This document shows, piece after piece, positions 50,973-58,990 of a stretch of DNA of 64,000 bases (positions within the stretch are counted from its first letter, which is position 1; each line of letters starts with the position of its first letter). The notes below the pieces were generated by a model. The model was not told the origin of the DNA. It saw only the letters and a list, made by a program, of their open reading frames with translations, and searched no databases. Source of the DNA: 2-12-FULL-35-15 sp036386835 (GTDB lineage Bacteria > Bacteroidota > Bacteroidia > 2-12-FULL-35-15). The stretch lies in contig DASVUX010000016.1 of the NCBI GenBank assembly GCA_036386835.1, positions 1 through 64,000 on the forward strand, read 5' to 3'. The position numbers and the translations under genes are program-made.

Positions 50973-52376
50973 ATGAAACAAACTGCTCCATCTGAGATCC
51001 CGGTTTCCTGGCAGGGCGAACTGAATGCTACGGCATACAAGTATCATGTTCTGATCGCCTGGGTGGCTGTAGGTCTGAATCCAATCTGGGCGATAGGTGA
51101 TTATTACACAATCCCTGAGCATTTCAACGATTTCCTTATTTTCCGGCTTGCCGTTTCCGTTCTTACGCTCATCGTGCTGCTGATGAGAAAGCGGCTTAAA
51201 GATTTTCCCGAACTGATCGCACTTATTCCCTTTATCGGTATTTCCATTCAGAATGCATACATGTACAGCGTGATGAATATCCCGGAATTGCAGAAACATA
51301 CATTTGCCTACATCGCTTTATTTATCGGTGCAGGGATGTTCGTCCTCTGGAAACCGGTATATTCCATTTCAATCGTTGTACTTTCATTTGTAGCGAACAT
51401 CATATTCTTTAAATTTAACAGTCATCTTTATACAAGTGATATCCTGATCAATGGTGGCATGCTTACCACTTCAGTAGCACTGTTCACCATTCTCCTTATA
51501 AACACCCGCACCAACCTTACAAAGAAAGAGATCATTGCAAGGCTTGCCCTTGCTGAATCCTTCAAGCAGCTGGAAGAGAAGAACGAGATCATTGAAGAAA
51601 AGAATAAGGATATCAGCGACAGTATCAATTATGCGCAGCGGATCCAGCAGGCGGTTTTGCCGCCACTTGAAAAGCTGGATGCCGTGCTGAAAGAATACTT
51701 CGTGCTTTATAAGCCCAAGGACGTGGTCAGCGGGGATTTTTACTGGCATGCCAAGGTGAAGACAACACCGCCGGGTGGCCCTTCTCATGATATTGTTGTC
51801 CTTGCTGCCGTAGATTGTACCGGCCACGGTGTTCCCGGTGCACTGATGAGTATTATAGGCAGCACGATCCTGAACCAGACTGTAACCAACGCAGCGATCA
51901 ATACACCTGCTGATGCTTTAAGCTTTCTCAATAAGGAAGTAACAAAAAGCCTCAATTCAATTAAGGATGGAATGGACATGGCACTGGTGGCGATCAACCT
52001 GGAAAAGATGGAGCTGCAGTATGCCGGAGCGAATAACCCGATCTACATTGTGAGAAATAAGCAGTTCATCGAGATCAAGGCAGATAAGCAGGCGATAGGT
52101 GCGGATACGGAAAATTCAGCAGACAAAGTGTTTAAGAATAATATCATTCCGCTTGAGAAAGGTGATTGCATCTATCTTTTTACCGATGGCTATGCAGATC
52201 AGTTTGGCGGCCCGCTTGGAAAAAAATTCAAATACAAAAAATTCCAGGAACTGCTAGTGGAGATCCAGGACAATACTATCCAGGAGCAGAAGCATATCCT
52301 CAATTATCATCATGAACAATGGAAGGGTGATCTTGAACAGGTCGATGATATTTTGGTGATTGGGGTAAGGGTTTGA
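50973..52376 (+). CDS. Membrane-bound PP2C/SpoIIE phosphatase
   Basis: A 467-residue protein. Five to six membrane helices occupy ~20-180. A coiled coil (KQLEEKNEIIEEKNKDIS) leads to 'DSINYAQRIQQAVLPPLEKL', then a SpoIIE-type PP2C domain ~240-467. That domain has the metal-binding motifs 'VVSGDFYW', 'VDCTGHGVPGALMS', 'DGMDMALVAI' and 'FTDGYADQFGG'. It dephosphorylates Ser/Thr on partner-switch proteins. The SiaA phosphatase has the same membrane-coiled-coil-PP2C plan, and SiaB- and SiaC-like genes lie 5 kb downstream. It is divergent from the methyltransferase gene. Confidence 0.93.
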   Translation: MKQTAPSEIPVSWQGELNATAYKYHVLIAWVAVGLNPIWAIGDYYTIPEHFNDFLIFRLAVSVLTLIVLLMRKRLKDFPELIALIPFIGISIQNAYMYSVMNIPELQKHTFAYIALFIGAGMFVLWKPVYSISIVVLSFVANIIFFKFNSHLYTSDILINGGMLTTSVALFTILLINTRTNLTKKEIIARLALAESFKQLEEKNEIIEEKNKDISDSINYAQRIQQAVLPPLEKLDAVLKEYFVLYKPKDVVSGDFYWHAKVKTTPPGGPSHDIVVLAAVDCTGHGVPGALMSIIGSTILNQTVTNAAINTPADALSFLNKEVTKSLNSIKDGMDMALVAINLEKMELQYAGANNPIYIVRNKQFIEIKADKQAIGADTENSADKVFKNNIIPLEKGDCIYLFTDGYADQFGGPLGKKFKYKKFQELLVEIQDNTIQEQKHILNYHHEQWKGDLEQVDDILVIGVRV

Positions 52377-52738
52377 TTTTTTTTAATGGTTGGCTTCATC
52401 CTACCCTGATAGTATACTAGCCAAGCTTGAGAAGAGTTTTCTTTTACTCTTAACTTTTTGTCTTGAAACAATCGTGAAAAAATCAAGATCAGTCGATCGC
52501 TCCTCTCATTTACAGAATACAGTGCAGGAGAACTAAAGCTCCTTCTAAGATTTTTCATGTAAAATGATTTCTGTCATCAGGTGACTCTTTCTTTTCATTC
52601 AGCAATAGCGGTAAATGATCGCACCTAAAGAATCTTGGGAAGCTTAATGCCTGTACAGACCAAAAGTTTAAATCGGTACTTAAAAGCAAGGAAATCAGTA
52701 TTCCCGCAATTTTATATCTTTACTTCGGATAAACCCCT
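52377..52738. other. Intergenic region between the two phosphatase genes
   Basis: No gene is seen. It holds a short dispersed repeat at 52588-52622 and, near its end, TATCTTTA at 52716, a probable -7 element 16 bp before the propeller-phosphatase ATG. Confidence 0.55.
52588..52622 (+). repeat. 35-bp dispersed repeat, copy 1
   Basis: TTTCTTTTCATTCAGCAATA followed by GCGGTAAATGATCGC recurs with one mismatch (C to T) at 62093-62127, also in an intergenic region. Confidence 0.8.
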
Positions 52739-55700
52739 ATGCGTTTTATACAGCTCAAACATACTTTCCTAACCCTGCTGTTATTTCTGCTGTGCAGGGG
52801 TAACATCACCGCACAGGAGCTGAAATTCAGTCACATTACCGCGGAACAGGGCCTTACAATGGGGGTGGTAAACTGCGTGCTGCAGGATAGCCGCGGGTTC
52901 ATGTGGTTCGGAACACAGGACGGATTAAATAAATATGACGGATATAACATCACTGTTTTTAAGCATAACCCCCTTGATACAAATTCCCTCTCCAATAATT
53001 TTATTAATTTCTTATACGAAGACAAAAACAGCATTCTGTGGATCGGTACGGATGGAGGAGGCCTGGATGCGTATGACCTGGTAACAGGCCGTTTCCGTCA
53101 TTTCAGGAGCGGTGGTAAAAAGAGCAATTCCATCAGCAACAATAAAGTGCGCTGTATGCTTGAAGACAATGAGGGGCTGCTGTGGATCGGAACTGACGAA
53201 GGCCTGAATGTATTTGACAAAACGACCAATACATTTACAAACTACCTGAATGACAGCCATGATCCTTACAGTATTTCTAATAATGCGGTGTGGTGCCTGG
53301 CACAAACCAAAGACGGGATGATATGGCTTGGAACCTTTGGCGGTGGGCTTAATTCATTTGATAAAAGAACGAAGCGGTTTAAAAGATACCAGAAACTGGA
53401 TGAACGGAGCGGACTACCTGTGGAGCATTCCAACCAGGTCCGCTCGGTTTTTAAAGACAAGGACGGGATCTTCTGGATTGGTACTTTCGGTGACGGGATC
53501 CAGGTGTTCGATCCGAATACAGGAACTTTCCTGAAGAATATTGTGAGTATTGACAACGATCCGAATGCACTTTCACACAACGCGATCACTTCCGTGGCAG
53601 AAGATGAGCAGGGGGTATTGTGGATAGGAACGTACGGTGGCGGTGTAGACCTGTATTTTAAGAAAACCGGTAAGTTCCGCCATTATAAATTTAATGAAAA
53701 GGACCCGAACAGCATTAACAGCGACAGGATCAAATGTGTGTACCACGATAAGACCGGGTCTGTCTGGATCGGGACCGAAGGCGGAGGTGTGAACTCTCAT
53801 TTCAGGGCGAGCAGCAAGTTTGAATTCTATAAAAAGAAAGATGATTCGGAGAATTCATTAAAGAGTAATGTCGTGCTAGCACTTTTACAGGACAGGAGCG
53901 GGCTCATATGGATCGGTACAAGTGAAGGCGGATTGAGTACCTTGAACAGGGAAACGGATACCTATACACAGTACCCTAAATTGTCCACTGCGGGAAATAA
54001 TTCTGTGCTCTCGCTCTGCGAAGACCAGGATGGGATCATTTGGGTGGGAACCTGGGGGCGGGGCTTGAATTCTTATGATAAAAGAACCAGGGAAATAAAA
54101 ACATATTCTGTTTTTCAGCCGCAGAACAATGCAACTATCATTTGCATCATGCAGGACCGGAAAGGCCTGATCTGGGTGGGTACATACAAAGGTGGTGTGT
54201 TCTCCTATGATAAGAAAAAGAATGTGTTCACCCATTATACAATGGATTCCGGCTTAAGCAGCAATAATATCTATACGCTTTTTGAAGACAGCAAAGGCAT
54301 CATCTGGATAGGTACCGAAGGTGGTGGTGTAAATGCGATGAATGTTGAGACCGGGCACATCAGGACGTATGCGAGAGATGAAAGAAACAACAGCATCAGC
54401 TCTAATTCAATCAATCATATTTATGAAGATGCATCACATAATTTGTGGTTTGCCACAGCGAATGGACTGAATAAGTTTGACCGCAGCACCGAGCATTTTG
54501 AGCATTATTTCGAAAAGGACGGACTTCCCAATGACTATATTTATTGCATCCTGCCGGATAAGCAGGGGATGCTCTGGATGACTACCAACAAAGGGATCTC
54601 GAGGTTCAACCCGGCTGTTAAGAATGTGAACGGTTCTGCCTTCCGCAACTATGACGTGAGCGATGGTTTGCAGGGAATGGAACATAACCAGGGTGCCTTC
54701 TTCAGGGCTAAAAGCGGTGAAATGTTCATAGGAGGTGTGAACGGTTTTAATGCGTTCGATCCGCAAAAGCTGAGTGAAAACAAGCATCTTCCGCCTGTCA
54801 GGATCATTTCCTACAAACGGTTTGGAAAGGAAGTTGAGCTGGACACACTTATCTATAATAAAAAATATCTTGAGCTTTCCTGGAAGCAAAACTTCTTCTC
54901 TTTTGATTTTGTGGCGCTTGATTTCCAGCTTCCCGGCAAGAATAGATATTCTTACAAGCTGGACGGGGTAGACGATGAGTGGTCACCGCCGGGGTCCCAG
55001 CGATATGCGAGTTATACCGAGCTGAGCGGGGGCGATTATGTTTTTCGTGTCCGGGCTGCGAACAGTGACGGTATCTGGAATAATGAAGGTGTTACCCTGT
55101 ATATCCGAATCAATCCGCCCTTCTGGAAAACGAAATTGTTTTATGCTTCCTGCATTCTTTTTATCCTTGCCGGCTTCTGGGGTTTCCTGAAATACCGGAC
55201 TTCATCCATCAAAAGGGAGAACAAGCTTCTTGAGGAGAAAGTCCAGGAGCGCACAAGAGAGCTTGCACAGAAAAATAAAGATATTACTAGCAGCATCCAG
55301 TATGCCAAGCGGATCCAGCTGGCGATACTGCCCCCATTGGAACAGATCTTTAAATATTATCCGGATTCGTTCGTATTCTACCGGCCGAAGGATATTGTCA
55401 GCGGTGACTTTTACTGGTTCGGGATCAAGAACGGCAGAAGGATCATCGCGGTAGTGGATTGCACAGGACATGGAGTTCCCGGGGCATTCATGAGTATGAT
55501 CGGTCATAATCTCTTGAACCAGATCATCATCGAAAATGGGATCATCTCTCCCGGCGAGATACTCAATGCCCTTCATAAAGGCGTGCAGTCTGCGCTCAAG
55601 CAGGGGACTAATGTTGTAGATACCAGTGATGGAATGGATGTGGCCATCTGTTCAATAAGCGAGGACAACTCAGAGCTGCAGTATGCCGGTGCCTACAGGC

Positions 55701-56038
55701 CGCTTTTCATACTTAACGGCATCATGTTCGACCGGATAGAAGCGGATAAATTCCCTATCGGTGGTTCCCAGCTGGATGCACAGAGAAAGTATACCAACCA
55801 TACACTAAAAATAAATAAAGGAGATACATTTTATATGAGCTCTGATGGTTATGCGGATCAGTTCGGTGGGGAGAAGGGAAAAAAATTCATGGTGAAGCGT
55901 TTCAATGAACTCTTGCTTTCTATCCAGGATAAACCGATGGAAGAGCAGGGAAGGATCCTGGAAGAAACGTTCAGCAGCTGGCGCGGAGAATTTCAGCAGG
56001 TTGACGATATCCTGGTCATGGGTATACGGTTTGATTGA
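52739..56038 (+). CDS. Two-component propeller / Y_Y_Y / SpoIIE phosphatase sensor
   Basis: A 1099-residue transmembrane sensor. Signal peptide 1-~25. A 14-bladed double beta-propeller (~30-690) with repeated 'D..G.(I/L)W(I/V)GT..GG(G/L)' blades. A Y_Y_Y domain ~705-790, one membrane helix ~800-818 (LFYASCILFILAGFWGFL), a coiled coil, 'SSIQYAKRIQLAILPPLEQI', and a SpoIIE PP2C domain to the end ('IVSGDFYW', 'VDCTGHGVPGAFMS', 'DGMDVAICSI', 'SSDGYADQFGG'). The extracytoplasmic half is that of hybrid polysaccharide sensors, but the output is a phosphatase instead of a kinase. It is upstream of siaB/siaC-like genes and probably feeds the same switch. Confidence 0.95.
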   Translation: MRFIQLKHTFLTLLLFLLCRGNITAQELKFSHITAEQGLTMGVVNCVLQDSRGFMWFGTQDGLNKYDGYNITVFKHNPLDTNSLSNNFINFLYEDKNSILWIGTDGGGLDAYDLVTGRFRHFRSGGKKSNSISNNKVRCMLEDNEGLLWIGTDEGLNVFDKTTNTFTNYLNDSHDPYSISNNAVWCLAQTKDGMIWLGTFGGGLNSFDKRTKRFKRYQKLDERSGLPVEHSNQVRSVFKDKDGIFWIGTFGDGIQVFDPNTGTFLKNIVSIDNDPNALSHNAITSVAEDEQGVLWIGTYGGGVDLYFKKTGKFRHYKFNEKDPNSINSDRIKCVYHDKTGSVWIGTEGGGVNSHFRASSKFEFYKKKDDSENSLKSNVVLALLQDRSGLIWIGTSEGGLSTLNRETDTYTQYPKLSTAGNNSVLSLCEDQDGIIWVGTWGRGLNSYDKRTREIKTYSVFQPQNNATIICIMQDRKGLIWVGTYKGGVFSYDKKKNVFTHYTMDSGLSSNNIYTLFEDSKGIIWIGTEGGGVNAMNVETGHIRTYARDERNNSISSNSINHIYEDASHNLWFATANGLNKFDRSTEHFEHYFEKDGLPNDYIYCILPDKQGMLWMTTNKGISRFNPAVKNVNGSAFRNYDVSDGLQGMEHNQGAFFRAKSGEMFIGGVNGFNAFDPQKLSENKHLPPVRIISYKRFGKEVELDTLIYNKKYLELSWKQNFFSFDFVALDFQLPGKNRYSYKLDGVDDEWSPPGSQRYASYTELSGGDYVFRVRAANSDGIWNNEGVTLYIRINPPFWKTKLFYASCILFILAGFWGFLKYRTSSIKRENKLLEEKVQERTRELAQKNKDITSSIQYAKRIQLAILPPLEQIFKYYPDSFVFYRPKDIVSGDFYWFGIKNGRRIIAVVDCTGHGVPGAFMSMIGHNLLNQIIIENGIISPGEILNALHKGVQSALKQGTNVVDTSDGMDVAICSISEDNSELQYAGAYRPLFILNGIMFDRIEADKFPIGGSQLDAQRKYTNHTLKINKGDTFYMSSDGYADQFGGEKGKKFMVKRFNELLLSIQDKPMEEQGRILEETFSSWRGEFQQVDDILVMGIRFD

Positions 56039-56221
56039 TGGTTAAACAGGGCGTGGCCGCCCGGGTTCCGCTCAAAACGCGGTTTCGGGAAAGCATGCCT
56101 GCAACGGAACTGTAACATTCAGCTTATTTTGGTATTCTCTAATTTTGTATAACTTTGTTCTTAGGATAAAACATGAACAGGGCCGCTGCAGGTCCTGGAT
56201 TATAAACCCGTTAAAACCGTA

Positions 56222-57064
56222 ATGAATATGAAATCTCTTATAATGGCTTCGGCTATAGCTGTTGTTTTGATAGGAATGACAGTATCATCCTGTAAAAAGG
56301 AGAAACCGGACACTGAAACCCAGTCCGCTGTAGATAATAACATCTGTGAAGCTGAATTTGGTAAATCGATGACCGCGGTGAATGGTTTTGCGATCAAGGA
56401 GAATGGGATCAAAAGTATGCAGGATGCAGCAAATGGAATGGCAGGAAGCCCCACGATCATTGTTGATCCTGCTGACACCCTGGATGGCTTTCCCGTAACT
56501 ATGACCATCGATTACGGAACAGGCGGGGCGTTTACAACCGATCCTGTGGATGGAAAAGTGCGCACCGGAAAGGTTATTTGTGTGTTTTCGGATAACTGGA
56601 CCAATGTAGGGGCGAACGTGAAGGTAACTTTTCAGAATTATGTAGCAGGTGGAATCGCTTATTTCTGCGACAGCATGAAGATTACTCATTCAGCTGCAAA
56701 TGCATTCACGCACCAGATCTTTAAAGGGAAATGTACCAGCCCTAACTGGCCTAACGCACTTCAGTGGGAAGGGACAAGAATATTTGCACAGACTGCCGGC
56801 ATGTCCACACCGCTTAACGCGATGGATGATGTTTACAGTTTGACAGGGAACGCAGCGGGAGTTAACCGTGACGGAAAATCGTATACCGTAGGGATCTCCC
56901 AGCCGATCATTAAAGCAACTGCCTGTAGCTGGATCCAGTCGGGCCGGGTTGACATAACACCGGAAGGGCTTGCTGTAAGAACAGTGGATTATGGTAACGG
57001 GACCTGTGATGCGCAAGCGACCCTTACAATTAACGGAAATACATTTACATTCAATATGAACTGA
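56222..57064 (+). CDS. Secreted hypothetical lipoprotein
   Basis: A 280-residue lipoprotein: signal peptide with lipobox 'VSSC' (Cys24) followed by KKEK. The mature part is rich in beta strands, with 'FPVTMTIDYGTGGAFTTDPVDG', 'RTGKVICVFSDNWTNVG', 'DSMKITHSAANAFTHQIF' and a final 'YGNGTCDAQATLTINGNTFTF'. It has several cysteines. A similar uncharacterised Bacteroidota lipoprotein type exists, but I assign no function. It lies between the propeller phosphatase and the SiaB-like gene. Confidence 0.82.
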   Translation: MNMKSLIMASAIAVVLIGMTVSSCKKEKPDTETQSAVDNNICEAEFGKSMTAVNGFAIKENGIKSMQDAANGMAGSPTIIVDPADTLDGFPVTMTIDYGTGGAFTTDPVDGKVRTGKVICVFSDNWTNVGANVKVTFQNYVAGGIAYFCDSMKITHSAANAFTHQIFKGKCTSPNWPNALQWEGTRIFAQTAGMSTPLNAMDDVYSLTGNAAGVNRDGKSYTVGISQPIIKATACSWIQSGRVDITPEGLAVRTVDYGNGTCDAQATLTINGNTFTFNMN

Positions 57065-57156
57065 TCCACGGAAACCCTTTATTCAAAGCGGTTTTTAGGG
57101 ATGCAATAAAAGTTTAAGAAAAAATCAAAATCTGCTTGATTAATAAAACTTATTTA

Positions 57157-57164
57157 TATATTTG
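57157..57164 (+). promoter_or_regulatory. -7 promoter element of the SiaB-like gene, flanked by a 30-bp-spaced direct repeat
   Basis: TATATTTG matches TAnnTTTG, 50 bp before the ATG at 57215. TGCTTGATTAATAA at 57133 recurs as TGCTTAATTAATAA at 57163, exactly 30 bp apart, on either side of this element. Confidence 0.6.
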
Positions 57165-57214
57165 CTTAATTAATAATCAGAATAATAGGCTTAATCGAAT
57201 AAATTAGCGTTTTT

Positions 57215-57760
57215 ATGATGTTAGATATTTACGATTTTTACGATAAAATGGAGCGTAATAACATTATGCTCTCTTTTAAGGGTGATATTACTTCTGAATT
57301 ATTAACATCAATACTGCAGATCATGGAATCCAAACTTGATAATCTGCAGGAAGAGCCAAAAATCAAGAAAAAGGTTTACAATGTACTGGTGGAATGCTTG
57401 CAGAACCTTTATCATCACATGGATGAGGTTGCACCGGAACAGAATGACAAGATCCGCTCCGCAATCTTTATGATCGGAAAGCTTGATAATCAATACAACA
57501 TCATCACGGGGAATTATATCAAAAACGAGAATGTTGCAGGATTAAAGAAGCGTTTGGAAGATATTAACCTTCTCTCAAAAGAGGAGCTGAAAGAATACTA
57601 CAAATCTGTCCTGAACAATGGTGAAATGTCGCTTAAAGGTGGCGGTGGCCTTGGGATGATTGATATTGCCCGTAAAACAGGCGAAAAGCTGAATTTCAAT
57701 TTTGCACCTGTTGACAATACATTTTCATTTTTCACATTAAATATTAAAATTTCACAATAA
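57215..57760 (+). CDS. SiaB-family protein kinase
   Basis: A 181-residue cytoplasmic protein. 'NVLVECLQNLYHHMDE' corresponds to the N-box of GHKL ATPases and 'LKGGGGLGMIDIARKTGEKL' to the G-box, as in the SiaB/anti-sigma-like kinase family. In Pseudomonas aeruginosa SiaB phosphorylates SiaC, opposing the phosphatase SiaA. Here it lies ten bases before the SiaC-like gene, which supports that pairing. The Met at residue 2 or 12 could also be a start. Confidence 0.9.
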   Translation: MMLDIYDFYDKMERNNIMLSFKGDITSELLTSILQIMESKLDNLQEEPKIKKKVYNVLVECLQNLYHHMDEVAPEQNDKIRSAIFMIGKLDNQYNIITGNYIKNENVAGLKKRLEDINLLSKEELKEYYKSVLNNGEMSLKGGGGLGMIDIARKTGEKLNFNFAPVDNTFSFFTLNIKISQ

Positions 57761-57770
57761 ATTAAAGCGT

Positions 57771-58151
57771 ATGGAAACAATTTCAATTGAAGGAACACCA
57801 AAGACCCCAACCATCACATTTGATACAGGTAAAGGTTTTTTAGAAATCAAAGGACGTTCAATCCCTGAAAACTCTATTGAGTTTTATAAACCACTTGTGG
57901 ATTGGTTGGAAAAATATGCTGCAAAGCCTCAGTCTGCAACTAATGTAAATATCCAGCTGGAATATTTCAATACAAGCTCTTCTAAATGTATCCTTGATGT
58001 TTTCAAAAAGCTTGAAGCCATCAATAAAGGAGGAAGCCAGGTAGTGATCAACTGGTACTATGAAGAAGATGATGAGGATATGCTTGAAGCCGGTGAGGAT
58101 TACCAGGCAATCATCAACGTGCCATTCAAAATGGTCCAGGTAGAAGAATAA
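57771..58151 (+). CDS. SiaC-family regulatory phosphoprotein (DUF1987)
   Basis: A 126-residue cytoplasmic protein. The family motif 'LEYFNTSSSKCILDVFKKLE' places Thr at residue 68, the same number as the Thr phosphorylated in Pseudomonas SiaC. 'VVINWYYEEDDEDMLEAGED' near the C-terminus is also characteristic. In Pseudomonas, dephosphorylated SiaC activates the diguanylate cyclase SiaD. No cyclase is encoded in this window, so the target here is unknown. It is the second gene of an operon with the SiaB-like kinase. Confidence 0.93.
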   Translation: METISIEGTPKTPTITFDTGKGFLEIKGRSIPENSIEFYKPLVDWLEKYAAKPQSATNVNIQLEYFNTSSSKCILDVFKKLEAINKGGSQVVINWYYEEDDEDMLEAGEDYQAIINVPFKMVQVEE

Positions 58152-58165
58152 ATATTTTTTCTTTT

Positions 58166-58209
58166 AAAATAGCAGGAAGAAAGTCATCGTACTTTTTTCC
58201 TGCTATTTT
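58166..58209. terminator. Bidirectional terminator between the SiaC-like and LytTR genes
   Basis: Stem AAAATAGCAGGAA / TTCCTGCTATTTT, with an 18-base loop, between convergent genes. Confidence 0.85.
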
Positions 58210-58231
58210 ATTTTAGGGTAGTGAGCTACCT

Positions 58232-58987
58232 TCAGATCTTATTCAGCCTCTTAAGGAAATCCTCTTTCTTCCTTTTTGAAACGGTGATCTCATCTCCGTT
58301 AGAGAGTGTCACCGAGCCGCCATCCCCTTTCGTATAGCTTTTAATATGATTTACATTGATCAGGTGTGCATGATGGATCCTGCAAAAGCCAAACAGGTCA
58401 AGCTGTTCTTCAAAGTCCTTCAGGCTGCGGGTGGAGTGGATCTTCCCAAGCTCTTTCGTATAACACCAGGTGTATTTGCCGTCAGCTTCACAATGAATAA
58501 TATGATCGATATCAATGAACCTGAGCCCGGCATGTGTCGGTACGGCAATATTATTATTGTTCCGGGAAACGCCTGAATTATCAAAGCTGCTTACCAGGTG
58601 CTTTATGGAAAGATCATGCTCTTTTTTATGGGTTGCTGCAGACAGTTTCTTCACCGCGTTCATAAGCTCCTCGATATTAATGGGCTTCAGGAGATAATCG
58701 ATCGCACTGAATTTAAAGGCTTTCACAGCATACTGGTCATAGGCGGTTGTAAAGATCACCGAGAAATTGCGTTGGGGAAAGGATTCCAGCAGTTCGAATC
58801 CTGAACCGCCCGGCATTTCAATGTCAAGAAAAACCAATGATGGATTAACCTCTTCAATAACCCTTTTAGCCTCTTTGGCCGAGCCGGCTTTTCCTACAAC
58901 GGAAACATCCGGGCAATATTTCCTGATCAGGTTTTCCAGAACATTCCTGCCGTGTTCTTCATCGTCAACTATAAGCGCTTTTATCAT
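58232..58987 (-). CDS. LytTR family response regulator
   Basis: A 251-residue transcription factor. The receiver covers 1-~120 with acidic Asp8/Asp9, phosphoacceptor Asp55 (LVFLDIEMPGGSG), Thr in 'FTTAYD' and Lys in 'YLLKPI'. The LytTR DNA-binding domain is ~145-250 ('RFIDIDHIIHCEADGKYTW', 'FCRIHHAHLINVNHIKSY'). It lies three bases downstream of its cognate LytS-type kinase. LytTR proteins bind direct repeats ~21 bp apart, so it is an alternative candidate for the nine-site regulon, though it is 30 kb away. Confidence 0.95.
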   Translation of the reverse strand: MIKALIVDDEEHGRNVLENLIRKYCPDVSVVGKAGSAKEAKRVIEEVNPSLVFLDIEMPGGSGFELLESFPQRNFSVIFTTAYDQYAVKAFKFSAIDYLLKPINIEELMNAVKKLSAATHKKEHDLSIKHLVSSFDNSGVSRNNNNIAVPTHAGLRFIDIDHIIHCEADGKYTWCYTKELGKIHSTRSLKDFEEQLDLFGFCRIHHAHLINVNHIKSYTKGDGGSVTLSNGDEITVSKRKKEDFLKRLNKI

Positions 58988-58990
58988 TTT

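Noticed and set aside
50895..51299. N-terminal extension of the methyltransferase
   Set aside because: It would overlap the divergent phosphatase gene and its promoter, and the added sequence has no domain.
56111..56147. Tenth regulon site upstream of the 56222 lipoprotein
   Set aside because: TGTAAC and a downstream TTTG are present, but the TTTG spacing is 33 bp and there is no first box or TRYAA half-site 21 bp upstream.
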